64,000 nt of DNA from VMDJ01 sp038146785 (GTDB lineage Bacteria > Pseudomonadota > Gammaproteobacteria > Chromatiales > Chromatiaceae), in contig JAYQSI010000017.1 in assembly GCA_038146785.1 (NCBI GenBank), positions 62,001 through 126,000 of the forward strand. The letters run 5' to 3'. Positions 8,304 through 17,972 of this stretch are shown here, piece by piece. Position 1 is the stretch's first letter; each line of letters starts with the position of its first letter. The notes beneath the pieces were generated by a model that did no database searches, was not told the origin of the DNA, and saw only the letters and a list, made by a program, of their open reading frames with translations. The position numbers and the translations under genes were made by a program.

Positions 8304-10598
8304 TTAGTCAGCACTTGGGGTGCTGGACTCAACTGGTTTGCTCGGTGGCGTTACGTCACCGGGCTTTTTTGTTTCTACCTGACGAAGCTTAGGTGCTTCT
8401 GGCTTTGATTCGGTAGCTGCAGGTTTTGCTGCTTCTGGCTTTGGCTCAGCTGCCGCTTTAGGCGCTTCAGCTGGTGCAGGCTTGCTAGTCTCTGCTGGCT
8501 TGTTATCAGCCTTAGCTGCAGGTGCTTGCGCTTTTGCTTCAGCCGCAGGCTGATTCGCTTGTGGCTTAGCCTCAGATTGAGCATTCGACGGATTGTTTTG
8601 TGTGTTGTTATCCGCGTTATCACCTGACTCGTTATTGTTACGACGGCGACGACCACCGCGACGACCGCGACGTGCTTTCTTAGGTTGTTCTTCACCTGTC
8701 TGCTCATCTTTTGGGCCATTCGACTTTGCCTGATTAGGCTTGTTGTCGTTGTTGTTATCGTCGTTGTTCTTTGCGTTACGACCACGACCGCGACCACGGT
8801 TGCCACCTTTGTTGCGATTGTCGTTATTGCGGCCACCACGACCACGACCACCGCGGGTGTTTTTACGTTGCGGCTTATCGTCTTCGTCCTCATCGTCTTT
8901 GGCTTTCGACGAGAAGATCGAGCTGAATAAACGTTTGATCAAGCCGGTTGGCTCACTCTTGCCTTTGTCTTCTTCGGTAGGCTCTGGGCGAACCGGTGCG
9001 GGCGTGGCAGGTGCGATGTTCTTAACGGCGGCTTGCTCAGGCTTGCGACGAGGCTCAGTGGTTTCGACTGAGGCTTCGTTGGTTTCGTAAGAGGCAACGG
9101 TTTCGTAGCTCAATGAATCATCGTCATCATCTTGCAAGCGAACACGTTGGATCTCGTATTTTGGTGTTTCGAGATGACGATTCGGGATCATCACCACTTC
9201 ACAATCTTGACGCTCTTCGATACCGGCGATCATGTCGCGCTTTTCGTTGAGTAGGTAAGTTGCGATATCGATTGGCAATTGCGCCACGATGCGAGAGGTG
9301 CCTTCTTTTAAGGTTTCCTCTTCGATGATGCGCAAGATCGATAGGGCTAATGAGTCAACACTGCGGATAAAGCCATGGCCATCACAACGTGGGCACACGT
9401 GGTGTGACGAGTCGCCTAATGATGGACGCAAACGCTGACGCGACATCTCCAGAAGACCGAAGCGAGAGATCTTGCCGATCTGCACACGGGCACGGTCTTC
9501 TTTCATTTCTTCTTTGAGGCGGTTTTCCACTTCACGTTGATTGCGCGCAGGGCCCATATCAATGAAGTCGATAACGAACAAACCACCTAAGTCACGCAGA
9601 CGTAGCTGACGCGCAATTTCGGTTGCCGCTTCAAGGTTGGTATTGAACGCGGTTTCTTCGATATCAGAGCCTTTGGTCGCACGCGACGAGTTGATATCGA
9701 TAGAGGTCAACGCTTCGGTGTGGTCGATCACAATCGAGCCACCTGAAGGCAGACGTACTTCACGCTGGAACGCTGATTCGATTTGGGTTTCGATCTGGTA
9801 GCGCGAGAACAGAGGCACTTTATCGGTGTAACGCTTCAACTTGCGCTCGTTGTGCGGCATGACTTGCTTCACAAACTGAACAGCTTGGTTGAAGGTCGAT
9901 TCATCGTCGATCAGCACTTCGCCGATATCTTGGCGCATGTGGTCACGAATCGAGCGGATGATGACGTTGCTTTCTTGGTAAATCAGGAAAGGTGCAGGGC
10001 GGTTAGCCGCTGACGATGAGATCGCGGTCCAGAGTTGGTTCAGGTAGTCGAGGTCCCATTGCAGCTCTTCGGTGTTTTTACCGATGCCTGCGGTACGCAC
10101 GATCAGACCCATGTTCTCAGGCACTTCGAGGTCAGCCATCGCATCACGCAGTTCGCTGCGATCTTCACCTTCGATACGGCGAGAAACACCACCGGCACGA
10201 GGGTTGTTTGGCATCAAAACGAGGTAACGACCGGCCAGTGACAAGAAGGTGGTGAGGGCTGCGCCTTTATTGCCGCGCTCTTCTTTTTCCACCTGAACGA
10301 TGATCTCTTGACCCTCTTTCAGTTGGCTTTTGCCTTGCTTGCCGTCTTCGGTTTTCTCGCTGGTGAAGTACTCACGAGCGATCTCTTTCATCGGTAAGAA
10401 ACCGTGACGTTCTGCACCGTAGTCTACAAACGCAGCTTCAAGCGAAGGCTCGACGCGGGTAATGCGACCTTTATATATGTTGGCTTTCTTGAGTTCTCGA
10501 CCAGGAACTTCGATGTCGAGGTTGAATAGACGTTGTCCGTCTACGATAGCGACACGCAACTCTTCAGGCTGAGTGGCGTTGATCAGCATACGCTTCAT
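8304..10598 (-). CDS. rne: Ribonuclease E
   Basis: RNase E is the essential endoribonuclease for mRNA decay and rRNA/tRNA maturation. I chose ATG 10598 (MKRMLINATQPEELRVAI), giving 764 residues. The S1 domain lies at about residues 35-125. The catalytic metal-binding region includes EALTSIDINSSRATKG and FVIDFIDM, and the zinc-link is CPRCDGHG near residue 404. After about residue 510 the protein turns low-complexity: an Arg/Gly/Asn-rich stretch (TRGGRGRGGRNNDNRNKGG), an Arg block (KARRGRRGGRRRRNNN) and an Ala/Pro/Lys/Glu tail. That tail replaces the longer degradosome scaffold of E. coli (about 1061 residues). Confidence 0.95.
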   Translation of the reverse strand: MKRMLINATQPEELRVAIVDGQRLFNLDIEVPGRELKKANIYKGRITRVEPSLEAAFVDYGAERHGFLPMKEIAREYFTSEKTEDGKQGKSQLKEGQEIIVQVEKEERGNKGAALTTFLSLAGRYLVLMPNNPRAGGVSRRIEGEDRSELRDAMADLEVPENMGLIVRTAGIGKNTEELQWDLDYLNQLWTAISSSAANRPAPFLIYQESNVIIRSIRDHMRQDIGEVLIDDESTFNQAVQFVKQVMPHNERKLKRYTDKVPLFSRYQIETQIESAFQREVRLPSGGSIVIDHTEALTSIDINSSRATKGSDIEETAFNTNLEAATEIARQLRLRDLGGLFVIDFIDMGPARNQREVENRLKEEMKEDRARVQIGKISRFGLLEMSRQRLRPSLGDSSHHVCPRCDGHGFIRSVDSLALSILRIIEEETLKEGTSRIVAQLPIDIATYLLNEKRDMIAGIEERQDCEVVMIPNRHLETPKYEIQRVRLQDDDDDSLSYETVASYETNEASVETTEPRRKPEQAAVKNIAPATPAPVRPEPTEEDKGKSEPTGLIKRLFSSIFSSKAKDDEDEDDKPQRKNTRGGRGRGGRNNDNRNKGGNRGRGRGRNAKNNDDNNNDNKPNQAKSNGPKDEQTGEEQPKKARRGRRGGRRRRNNNESGDNADNNTQNNPSNAQSEAKPQANQPAAEAKAQAPAAKADNKPAETSKPAPAEAPKAAAEPKPEAAKPAATESKPEAPKLRQVETKKPGDVTPPSKPVESSTPSAD

Positions 10599-10911
10599 GT
10601 TGTGTATTCCGTTGTCAGGATCAGTTGATGCTTTAGCGCATTGCATTGCAGCCAGTCGTTCGGCGCAAAGCGTGCTGCTTGTGGCATCAGCTGATCGTGT
10701 TGTTTGTTTACCCGCAGTTTTATCAACTGTTGATAGAGATTCTGTTCGTCATGGGTGGCTGTGTCGGTTAGCATGTCGGTCTTAAATCAACATGAGTGGC
10801 GGTGCGTCGGGCGTAGTTGCTTTGGCACCTTGACAATCAGTCACTTACAGGACGATGACCGTCGGAAAATACACTAATTTATCCGCACGCGCATCATTTT
10901 TCGCGAACTGA
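10599..10911. other. Divergent intergenic region of rne and rluC
   Basis: These 313 bases hold no gene I can support. In relatives the rne leader is long and used for RNase E autoregulation, and divergence from rluC is the standard arrangement, so this stretch probably contains the rne 5' UTR and both promoters. I could not identify a specific conserved hairpin by eye. Confidence 0.5.
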
Positions 10912-11865
10912 GTGGATCAAGTGGCTAATAGCAGCGATTCTGGCGCCAAAGTGCAGTATCTGACCGTCGATGAGAACGCTGAAGGCCAGCGTATCGATAA
11001 CTTTTTGATGGCACGACTGAAGGGTGTGCCCAAAAGCTGGGTGTACCGTGTGCTGCGTAAAGGTGAGGTGCGCGTCAATAAAGGGCGAGCCAAGCCCACC
11101 CGAAAGCTCGAGATTGGTGATGAGGTGCGTGTACCGCCGGTGCGTCGCTCGGACGATAAAGCCCTTATCCCAGGTGCGGGTATGCAGCAGGCGATCACCG
11201 ACAACATTCTTTATGAAGATGACCTGCTACTGATTGTGAACAAACCGTCGGGTATGGCGGTGCATGGTGGCAGTGGTGTGTCGCATGGGGTAATCGAAGC
11301 GCTGCGTGCAGCTCGCCCTGAAGCTAAATTTTTAGAACTCGCGCATCGACTCGACCGCGACACCTCTGGTTGTCTGATGTTGGCGAAAAAACGCAGTGCG
11401 CTTAAAGAGCTGCAACGCTTGCAAGTGACCAATCAGGTCGATAAGCGCTATCAAGCTTTATTAGATGGTCGTTGGCGCAAGGGAAAGCAGACGGTGGATG
11501 TGCCGCTGCAGAAAAACACCCTGAAATCGGGCGAGCGTATGGTGCGGGTCGATCCTGAAGGGAAAAAGGCGATCACCCATTTCACGGTGCTGCAGCATTT
11601 CAGCTCATCGACCTTGGTTGAGGCCAAACTGGAAACCGGTCGCACGCATCAAATCCGTGTGCATGCGCAATATGCTGGCACGCCCATTGTCGGCGATAAC
11701 AAATACGAAACACCTGAAGCCTTGGCTTACTGGAATGAGCAGGGTGCAAAACGGTTGTTTTTACATGCTTGGCGTTTGAGCTTCCCGTGGGAAGGTAAGC
11801 GTTTTCAGATCGAAGCGCCGCTGCCGGCTGAGCTGCAATCTGTTTTAGAAGGAATTGCTGAATGA
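10912..11865 (+). CDS. rluC: 23S rRNA pseudouridine synthase RluC
   Basis: RluC makes pseudouridines in 23S rRNA (positions 955, 2504 and 2580 in E. coli). The protein has 317 residues from GTG 10912, with an N-terminal S4 domain (residues 20-80, including GVPKSWVYRVLRKGEVRVN) and the RluA-type catalytic domain. The catalytic aspartate is in AHRLDRDTSGCLMLAKK, and the family motif ETGRTHQIRVHAQYAGTPIVGD follows. It overlaps the next gene by 4 bases. Confidence 0.94.
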   Translation: MDQVANSSDSGAKVQYLTVDENAEGQRIDNFLMARLKGVPKSWVYRVLRKGEVRVNKGRAKPTRKLEIGDEVRVPPVRRSDDKALIPGAGMQQAITDNILYEDDLLLIVNKPSGMAVHGGSGVSHGVIEALRAARPEAKFLELAHRLDRDTSGCLMLAKKRSALKELQRLQVTNQVDKRYQALLDGRWRKGKQTVDVPLQKNTLKSGERMVRVDPEGKKAITHFTVLQHFSSSTLVEAKLETGRTHQIRVHAQYAGTPIVGDNKYETPEALAYWNEQGAKRLFLHAWRLSFPWEGKRFQIEAPLPAELQSVLEGIAE

Positions 11866-12515
11866 AACCCTATGATCTGATCGTGTTTGACTGGGATGGC
11901 ACAGTGATGGATTCGGAGCATCGCATCGTGACCTGTATGCAACGTGCCGGTGCGGACACCTTATCGAGTATTCCGACCGATGCGGAGGTGCGCGAGATTA
12001 TCGGCTTAGGTATGCAAGAAGCGGTGGCGCGCTTGTGGCCAGAAGCTGATGATGAGGATGTGCAAAAGATTATCGAGGCTTACCGTGTGCATTGGTTGGG
12101 TGATCAGATTCCTGATTCGGAGTTATTCGAAGGTGCAGCAGAAACCATCGAAGCGCTGACCGATCGCGGTTATCTGTTAGCCGTGGCAACTGGCAAGAGT
12201 CGTCGTGGATTGGATCGCGTGCTCGATGAGAGTGGCTTAGCTCGATACTTTCATATGACACGATGTGCAGATGAAGCGCATTCAAAACCGCATCCACAAA
12301 TGTTGCAGGATATTTTGACCGACCTGAACACGGAACCGAACAAGGCGCTTGTGGTCGGAGATACTGAATACGATATTCAAATGGCCGCTAATGCCAAGGT
12401 TGATGCCGTTGGTGTTAGCTATGGCGCACATGATCAACAACGTTTACTTGATTGTGGCGCAAAAACAATTCTTCACTCTCTAACCGAACTCATTGATTGG
12501 TTAGAAACGCAGTAA
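11862..12515 (+). CDS. HAD-superfamily hydrolase, Gph-like phosphatase
   Basis: A 217-residue haloacid-dehalogenase-type phosphatase. Motif I is VFDWDGTVMDSE near the N-terminus, motif II lies in LAVATGKSRRG, the lysine in SKPHPQM, and motif IV is VVGDTEYDIQMAANA. Its position after rluC and before sppA is common in gammaproteobacteria. Phosphoglycolate-type activity is plausible but the substrate cannot be read from the sequence. Confidence 0.88.
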   Translation: MKPYDLIVFDWDGTVMDSEHRIVTCMQRAGADTLSSIPTDAEVREIIGLGMQEAVARLWPEADDEDVQKIIEAYRVHWLGDQIPDSELFEGAAETIEALTDRGYLLAVATGKSRRGLDRVLDESGLARYFHMTRCADEAHSKPHPQMLQDILTDLNTEPNKALVVGDTEYDIQMAANAKVDAVGVSYGAHDQQRLLDCGAKTILHSLTELIDWLETQ

Positions 12516-12525
12516 TAGGTGATGT

Positions 12526-13497
12526 ATGTCTGAACAAAATGATGATCAATGGTCAAAGAAGCTGATTAAAGAGCTAGCAACCGATGCGCTAAAAGAGCGT
12601 CGTCGTTCACGTCGCTGGGGCATCTTCTTTAAGACCTTAACCTTCGCTTATCTGATTGGCTTGTTGTATGTGGCCATGCCTGACACCTTTGACTTTGATG
12701 ATGATGCGTTGGCAAAGAAAGATCATGTGGCCTTAGTCGATCTTGAAGGTGAGATCAGCACCGAAGAAGGTGAGAATGCTGAAGGTGTGGTGAAAGGTCT
12801 GCGTGCTGCTTATAAAGATGATCACACTAAAGCGATCATTATTCGCATTAACAGCCCAGGTGGTTTGCCGGTTCAAGCAAGCTACATGCAAAAAGAGATC
12901 AAGCGTTTAAAAGCTAAGCATCCTGATATCCCTGTGTATGCCGTGGTGCAAGACATGGCAGCGTCAGGTGGTTATTACGTGGCAGCGGCTGCGGATAAGA
13001 TTTATGTCAACGAGTCGAGCTTAGTGGGTTCGATCGGTGTGATCATGAACGGCTTTGGCTTTACCGATGCGATGGATAAGTTAGGTATTGAGCGTCGCAT
13101 GCTGACTGCAGGTAAGAACAAAGGCATTCTTGATCCATTCAGCCCAATGAGTGATGAGCAACGTGCGCATGCACAAGCCACACTGAATGAATTACACGAG
13201 ACCTTTATTAATGTAGTGAAAGAAGGTCGTGGTGATCGTTTAAGTGATGATCCTGATCTGTTCTCAGGTCTTTTCTGGTCGGGCAAGAAAGCCATTGAAT
13301 TAGGTCTTGCAGATGATATCGGCAGTGCGGGAACGGTAGCGCGCGATGTGATTGGTATCGATGTGGTGAAGAACTTCACGCCTGAGCAAGATCCGATCGA
13401 ACGTTTAGCGCAGAAAGATCGTAGGCTGCTATCAGTCAGCACAATATCAATCGCTTTACTTTCTTTGCGCTCAGACAGGTCTTTGTTGATGGTTTGA
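12526..13497 (+). CDS. sppA: Signal peptide peptidase SppA (S49), C-terminus replaced
   Basis: This membrane-anchored serine protease degrades leftover signal peptides. One membrane helix lies at about residues 33-51. The Ser/Lys dyad is Ser147 in DMAASGGYYVA and Lys199 in AGKNKG, in a small (E. coli SohB/B. subtilis-sized) SppA. Homology persists through VVKNFTPEQDPIERLAQK, then at about base 13420 the frame enters antisense sequence of the CofD-like gene and ends DRRLLSV...SLLMV. The last few tens of native residues are therefore missing, while the catalytic domain is complete. Confidence 0.9.
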   Translation: MSEQNDDQWSKKLIKELATDALKERRRSRRWGIFFKTLTFAYLIGLLYVAMPDTFDFDDDALAKKDHVALVDLEGEISTEEGENAEGVVKGLRAAYKDDHTKAIIIRINSPGGLPVQASYMQKEIKRLKAKHPDIPVYAVVQDMAASGGYYVAAAADKIYVNESSLVGSIGVIMNGFGFTDAMDKLGIERRMLTAGKNKGILDPFSPMSDEQRAHAQATLNELHETFINVVKEGRGDRLSDDPDLFSGLFWSGKKAIELGLADDIGSAGTVARDVIGIDVVKNFTPEQDPIERLAQKDRRLLSVSTISIALLSLRSDRSLLMV

Positions 13498-14417
13498 TTG
13501 AGCAGTTCAATTTGTTCGATCAAGCTGGTGTCATGTAGCTCAGGGTCAATGCCAAGATTGGGAATGAATACCTTGGGTTTATTGCTGGCGTAAATCGCAT
13601 TACCCACACCCTTAGGTAGTAGGTTTGCGATCACGCTAGAAAAGAAGCTGCCTGGCGGAAAAACAATCAGGTCCGCATCACTGATTAAGGCATGATTTTT
13701 TGCATCGAGTGTTGAGCTGGGCCCAGAAAGCGTTAAGTCGATTATCTTCTGGCCTAAAGGGCGCGTTTCTTTTGCGGTGATCTTGTGTTGGCCGCTCACT
13801 GTAGTGCCATCGGCCAGTGTGGCGATGAGCTCAAGATCGTCATCGGTTGTTGTACGCACAATGCCAAGTGCGTTAACAATCTCGCTGATTTGATCAACCA
13901 CATGGCTCAAGGTGTGTTGATTATTGAGGTACCCGCCAGTGATAACTAAGTTGCCGACACTGGCGCCACGGTAATCAAAGTCATCAGGCACCTGATCAAG
14001 AAACGCTCGTAGGTTATTTTCAATCAGTTGTTTGACGGTGCTTGAGGTGGCCTCGACTAGATGATGCTTACCTGATTGCAGTTGCTCAACGAGTGATTTA
14101 AGCGTTGCTTGCGATTGATCGGTGGGTAGGCGATAACGGAAAAGCGCTACCGCCTCTGGATGACCTTCTAATGAATCATCTGCAATCGCCATCAGGCGTG
14201 CTCGCAAATCACCCACGGCTGGCATATTGAAGGCTTTGCGAAGTTTTGCCGAGCTGCCACCTGAGTCGAATGGAGTCAGTAGGTGAATGCTGTTGTGCGT
14301 GTATTTGGTCAGCAGCGATGAGGTTTTATCCAGTGCTGAGCCACCTGAGAAAAAAAGAAGCGAGGGTCCGTTGGCAGGATCCGCGAGACATTGCTCAATG
14401 CGGCTTTGCTCACTCAT
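13420..14417 (-). pseudogene. CofD-like protein, 3' end lost at a junction
   Basis: This protein resembles the CofD/YvcK fold (2-phospho-lactate transferase-like), with LLFFSGGSALDKTSSLL near the N-terminus, LTPFDSGGSSAKLRKAF, SVGNLVITGGYL and ADLIVFPPGSFFSSVIANL. The CofD-like variant of the GAK gene system is a possible subfamily, but I cannot confirm it. Native sequence runs from ATG 14417 to about VLTDSSLRSFCAKR. Then the frame crosses into antisense sppA and stays open to 13002 without resemblance to the family. About 50 C-terminal residues seem lost. The next gene upstream, the decarboxylase, overlaps its start by 4 bases. Confidence 0.72.
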
Positions 14418-15658
14418 GCATCACGCTCATCGATAAAGACTTCAGCGGCATGTGGGTGCGAGAGAAAATCCTTGGGGCTGGCGCTAGCGCCATAAGCACC
14501 TGATTGCATGACCGCAATCACATCGCCAATCTGCGCCTGTCCGATAGTGTGTTTAGCCGCCAGTATGTCTAACGGTGTACAGAGAGGGCCGGTGATGCTG
14601 ACTTGAGTTCGATCACCTTGATTGACATGCAATGGGTTAACCACAGGGTAGTTTTTACGAATGATCTGACCGAGGTTGCCGCTTGCCGCTAAGTGATGAT
14701 GCATGCCGCCATCGCAAATCCAGAAAGTTTCACCGCGTGAGGTTTTGCTATCGAGAATGCGTGTGAGATACACACCGGCTTCGCCGACTAAATAGCGACC
14801 GAGCTCAATCACGATATCCACATTAGGCTGCAGTGCGGCAAAGTCATCAATGACTTCACTGAGTTCTGCACCAAGCTTGCTGATATCTAAGGGCTGCTCG
14901 CCAGGGAAGTAGGGGATACCAAAGCCACCGCCTAGATTGATCTCAGAAAGACAAAGATTAAAGGTGTCGATCAGTTCAAGCGCGAGATCTAGGCTAGCTT
15001 TTTGTGCATCAACGATGGCTTGCGCATCAAGACACTGAGAGCCGGCGTAGATGTGTAGGCCATCGATAACGAGCTTATGTTCTTGTGCTGCATGGAACAC
15101 ATCATCGAGTTGGTCTTTATCAATGCCAAAGGGTTTGGCGCTGCCGCCCATGGCCATACCTGAACCTTTGAGATCAAAGTCTGGATTGATGCGAATCGAA
15201 AGACGCGGCGGTTGATGATCTTTAGCAAGTGATGCAATGCGATTGAGTTCGCCTAACGATTCAACATTGATACGAATGCCAGCGTCGATCGCAGCGAGCA
15301 ATTCTTCATCTCGCTTTCCCGGTCCTGCAAAGCTGATGTCTTGCGGGTTGATGTTTGTTTTCAGCGCGAGTTGAAGTTCGCCCTGTGAGGCAATATCAAA
15401 GCCATCCACATGCTGCGCCATAAACTGCACCAGTTGAGCATGTGGGTTCGCTTTTAAGGCGTAATGTAGCTTGATGTCTTCAGGTAGATGTTCGCGTAAC
15501 GTACGAATCGTATTTGCAATAACAGCAGCGTCATACAGATAACACGGTGTGCTTAACCCTTGTTGCAGGTGTTGCGTGACCGTTTTACCCCCAATGATGA
15601 GTTGATCATTGCTGATCGGGAATTGGGTGATCGCTGAATGTGTGGGCATTTCGCTCAT
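14414..15658 (-). CDS. PLP-dependent decarboxylase, exosortase-A-associated type
   Basis: A 414-residue fold-type III PLP enzyme of the diaminopimelate/ornithine decarboxylase family. The PLP lysine is Lys69 in LHYALKANPHAQ; the glycine-rich phosphate loop is LGGGFGIPYF; the C-terminal catalytic region includes WICDGGMHHHL and AVMQSGAYGASAS. It most resembles the subfamily commonly found beside exosortase A loci rather than housekeeping LysA. It is packed between the acyl-AMP ligase (7-base gap) and the CofD-like gene (4-base overlap). The substrate is unknown; an aminoacyl or amino-acid carboxylate is an inference. Confidence 0.82.
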   Translation of the reverse strand: MSEMPTHSAITQFPISNDQLIIGGKTVTQHLQQGLSTPCYLYDAAVIANTIRTLREHLPEDIKLHYALKANPHAQLVQFMAQHVDGFDIASQGELQLALKTNINPQDISFAGPGKRDEELLAAIDAGIRINVESLGELNRIASLAKDHQPPRLSIRINPDFDLKGSGMAMGGSAKPFGIDKDQLDDVFHAAQEHKLVIDGLHIYAGSQCLDAQAIVDAQKASLDLALELIDTFNLCLSEINLGGGFGIPYFPGEQPLDISKLGAELSEVIDDFAALQPNVDIVIELGRYLVGEAGVYLTRILDSKTSRGETFWICDGGMHHHLAASGNLGQIIRKNYPVVNPLHVNQGDRTQVSITGPLCTPLDILAAKHTIGQAQIGDVIAVMQSGAYGASASPKDFLSHPHAAEVFIDERDA

Positions 15659-15665
15659 GGCGTGA

Positions 15666-17117
15666 TTATCGCAAGGGATACTGTGCTTTTGCGAGCGCGC
15701 GATCTAATTTGCCGTTGGCGCTGAGCGGTAAGGACGGATGTTGCTCAATAAAGCTAGGCTGCATGTAATTCGGAAGCTCGTGTGCAAGGTGCTGTTTAAG
15801 CGCGTCCACAGAAAGATCACCTTGGTATAGCAGAATGATGTTTTCGCCAGCGTTAAAGCAAACAGCTTGCTCAATACCTTTCAATGCGAGTGCGGGCAGC
15901 TCAATCTCTTGAGGACTGATGCGATAGCCGGAGACTTTCATCATCTCGTCATCGCGACCTATAAAGGTAAACAGTCCATCGGCTGAGCGTTTAACCGTAT
16001 CGCCTGAACGTACATAGCGAATGCCATCCTTGTCGCTACCAAAGCGTTGTTCAGTCAGATCCGTGTGATTCCAATAACCCAAAGCCACGGTATCGCCAGC
16101 GTGAATAAGCTCACCGGCTTGATCATCAGCGCAATCATTACCTTGCGCATCAATCACACGCAATGTGGCGCCGGGAATCGCGATACCCATGCTGTCGGGA
16201 TGAGTGAGTCGTAAATCGGCGGGCAAGTAGGTTGAGCGAAACGCTTCGGTTAGGCCGTACATCAAGATGATGTCAGTGGAAGGCAGAGCTTCATGCAAAA
16301 TCTGTTGGACGGGCTCGGCAAGATGACCACCAGAGTTGGTGATATACCGCAGGTGTTGTTTGGCGTTTGTCGACCAATCACACCGGGTGAGTTGTTGCCA
16401 AATCGGTGGCACGCCAGCTACGCCGGTTATCTTGTAAGTGTCGATGGCTTTGATGATCTCGCAAGGTAACAGATAGTCGAATAACACCAGCTCGGCACCG
16501 ACAAGTAAGCTGCTGATCAGTTGGTTAAGACCATAGTCAAAACTCAGTGGTAAGACGCTAAGTAACACATCATCTGAAGTGTTATTTAAATACTGAGTAA
16601 CCGCTTCTGCGCCAGCAATGAGATTGCGATCGCTGAGCATCACGCCTTTCGGTAAGCCGGTACTTCCTGAGGTATATAAAAGACAAGACAGATTGTCTGG
16701 CGAGATGAGTGAGCTTTGAGCGTAAGCTTTCTGTTTGATCGATTGCGTATCGACCTGAAGCAGTAAGCCGATATCCGCTTCGTTGATATCAACACGTTGT
16801 GAATGAGTGACCAGTAGCTTGGCTTGCGTGTCACGAAGGATGTGATTGAGCTGCGGTATTTTGAGTAAGGGGTTGATGGGTACAAATACCGCACCTAATG
16901 CATTGGCTGCTAATAGATACACCACCAGATCGATATTCTTCTGCAGATACAGCGCAACGCGATCACCTTTGATGACACCAAGCTCGCTCAGTTGTTGTGA
17001 CGCTTGGTTAACGCGATCCAGTAGCGTTCGATAATCGAGTGCATCACTTTTATGTCTTATCGCAACGCGAGTAGCCGCGCGCTCAGCTTGCTGTTGAAGT
17101 AAATCAAACGGGCGCAT
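15666..17117 (-). CDS. Acyl/aminoacyl-AMP ligase, exosortase-A-associated type
   Basis: A 483-residue ANL-superfamily adenylating enzyme. The AMP-binding loop is LLYTSGSTGLPKGVML, followed by ILMYGLTEAFRS (A5-like), VRSGDTVKRSADGLF (A7), IGRDDEMMKVSGYRISPQEIE (A8) and the catalytic lysine in LSANGKLDRALAKA near the C-terminus. It resembles ligases encoded near exosortase A systems. It probably charges a carboxylate onto a phosphopantetheine carrier, which fits the PPTase gene nearby, but no carrier protein gene is visible in the window. Confidence 0.85.
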   Translation of the reverse strand: MRPFDLLQQQAERAATRVAIRHKSDALDYRTLLDRVNQASQQLSELGVIKGDRVALYLQKNIDLVVYLLAANALGAVFVPINPLLKIPQLNHILRDTQAKLLVTHSQRVDINEADIGLLLQVDTQSIKQKAYAQSSLISPDNLSCLLYTSGSTGLPKGVMLSDRNLIAGAEAVTQYLNNTSDDVLLSVLPLSFDYGLNQLISSLLVGAELVLFDYLLPCEIIKAIDTYKITGVAGVPPIWQQLTRCDWSTNAKQHLRYITNSGGHLAEPVQQILHEALPSTDIILMYGLTEAFRSTYLPADLRLTHPDSMGIAIPGATLRVIDAQGNDCADDQAGELIHAGDTVALGYWNHTDLTEQRFGSDKDGIRYVRSGDTVKRSADGLFTFIGRDDEMMKVSGYRISPQEIELPALALKGIEQAVCFNAGENIILLYQGDLSVDALKQHLAHELPNYMQPSFIEQHPSLPLSANGKLDRALAKAQYPLR

Positions 17118-17120
17118 TGC

Positions 17121-17922
17121 TTATGCGATGAGATAGAAGATAAAAGCGCCAAGTGCTAAGCGATACAGCACAAAGGGCCACATGCCAATGCGTTCAATGA
17201 ACTTAAGAAAGTAGTGAATGCATAAATAGGCTGAGATAGCGGATAACACCACGCCAAGAACAATCGCGTTCCAATCGACGGCTTCGGTTGTTTCAAGCAG
17301 GTCAAAGGTGATCAATGCTGATGAGGCGAGCACGGTAGGGATCGCCAATAAGAACGAGAAGCGAGAAGCAGCTTCACGCGTCAAACCAACCCATAGACCT
17401 GCGGTCATGGTGATGCCCGAGCGAGAGGTGCCAGGGATTAAGGCGAGGATTTGCGCAAGACCAACAATGGATCGCGTCTTTAAGGGTGATGCTAGTGAGA
17501 TCGCGTTCGCGCTTTGCACTCCAATCCGCTTGCCATAACACCAAGCCAAAGAAAATGGTGGCAGCACCAATGATCCAAGGCTCACGGAACTGACTTTCAA
17601 TGATGCTTTTTAACAGTAGGCCTGCAATTACCACTGGGATCACGCCGACAATCACTGCCCAACCTAGACGTGCTTCAGGGTTGCTCGGTGCGCTTGGCGG
17701 TAGAGCGCGGAACCATCCATTTAAAATAGCGAGCACATCGCGCCAAAAGTAAGCCACGATGGCAATCAGTGAGCCAAAGTGAACGGCTACATCTAAACTC
17801 AAACCTTGATCGGCAAAGCCAAAGATATGTGGCGCCAAGATGAGGTGGCCAGAGCTAGAGATCGGTAGGAACTCGGTTAGACCTTGAATAACCGAAAGAA
17901 TGAAGACGCTGAGTATGTCCAT
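17121..17922 (-). CDS. uppP: Undecaprenyl-diphosphatase, split by a one-base frameshift
   Basis: UppP (BacA) dephosphorylates undecaprenyl diphosphate to recycle the lipid carrier for cell-wall synthesis, and loss gives bacitracin sensitivity. From ATG 17922 the protein shows the family N-terminus QGLTEFLPISSSGHLIL with the catalytic EFLPISSSGH. The frame breaks after SITLKDA and resumes in another frame as VGLAQILALIPGTSRSGITM, the second signature. Removing one base at the GG 17469-17470 restores about 266 residues with multiple membrane helices. The gene has its own ATG and lies between the PPTase and ligase genes on the same strand. Confidence 0.9.
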
Positions 17923-17972
17923 GAAGGGGTTTCTATCCTTAACGCGTATCGCCTGACGATGATGTCCTTGGC

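Noticed and set aside
8375..9090. Long repetitive Val/Thr- or Pro/Leu-rich frames opposite and inside rne
   Set aside because: They are shadows of the low-complexity RNase E tail; none has a credible start or family.
13002..13420. C-terminal extension of the CofD-like protein
   Set aside because: The extra residues are the exact antisense of sppA and resemble no CofD protein.
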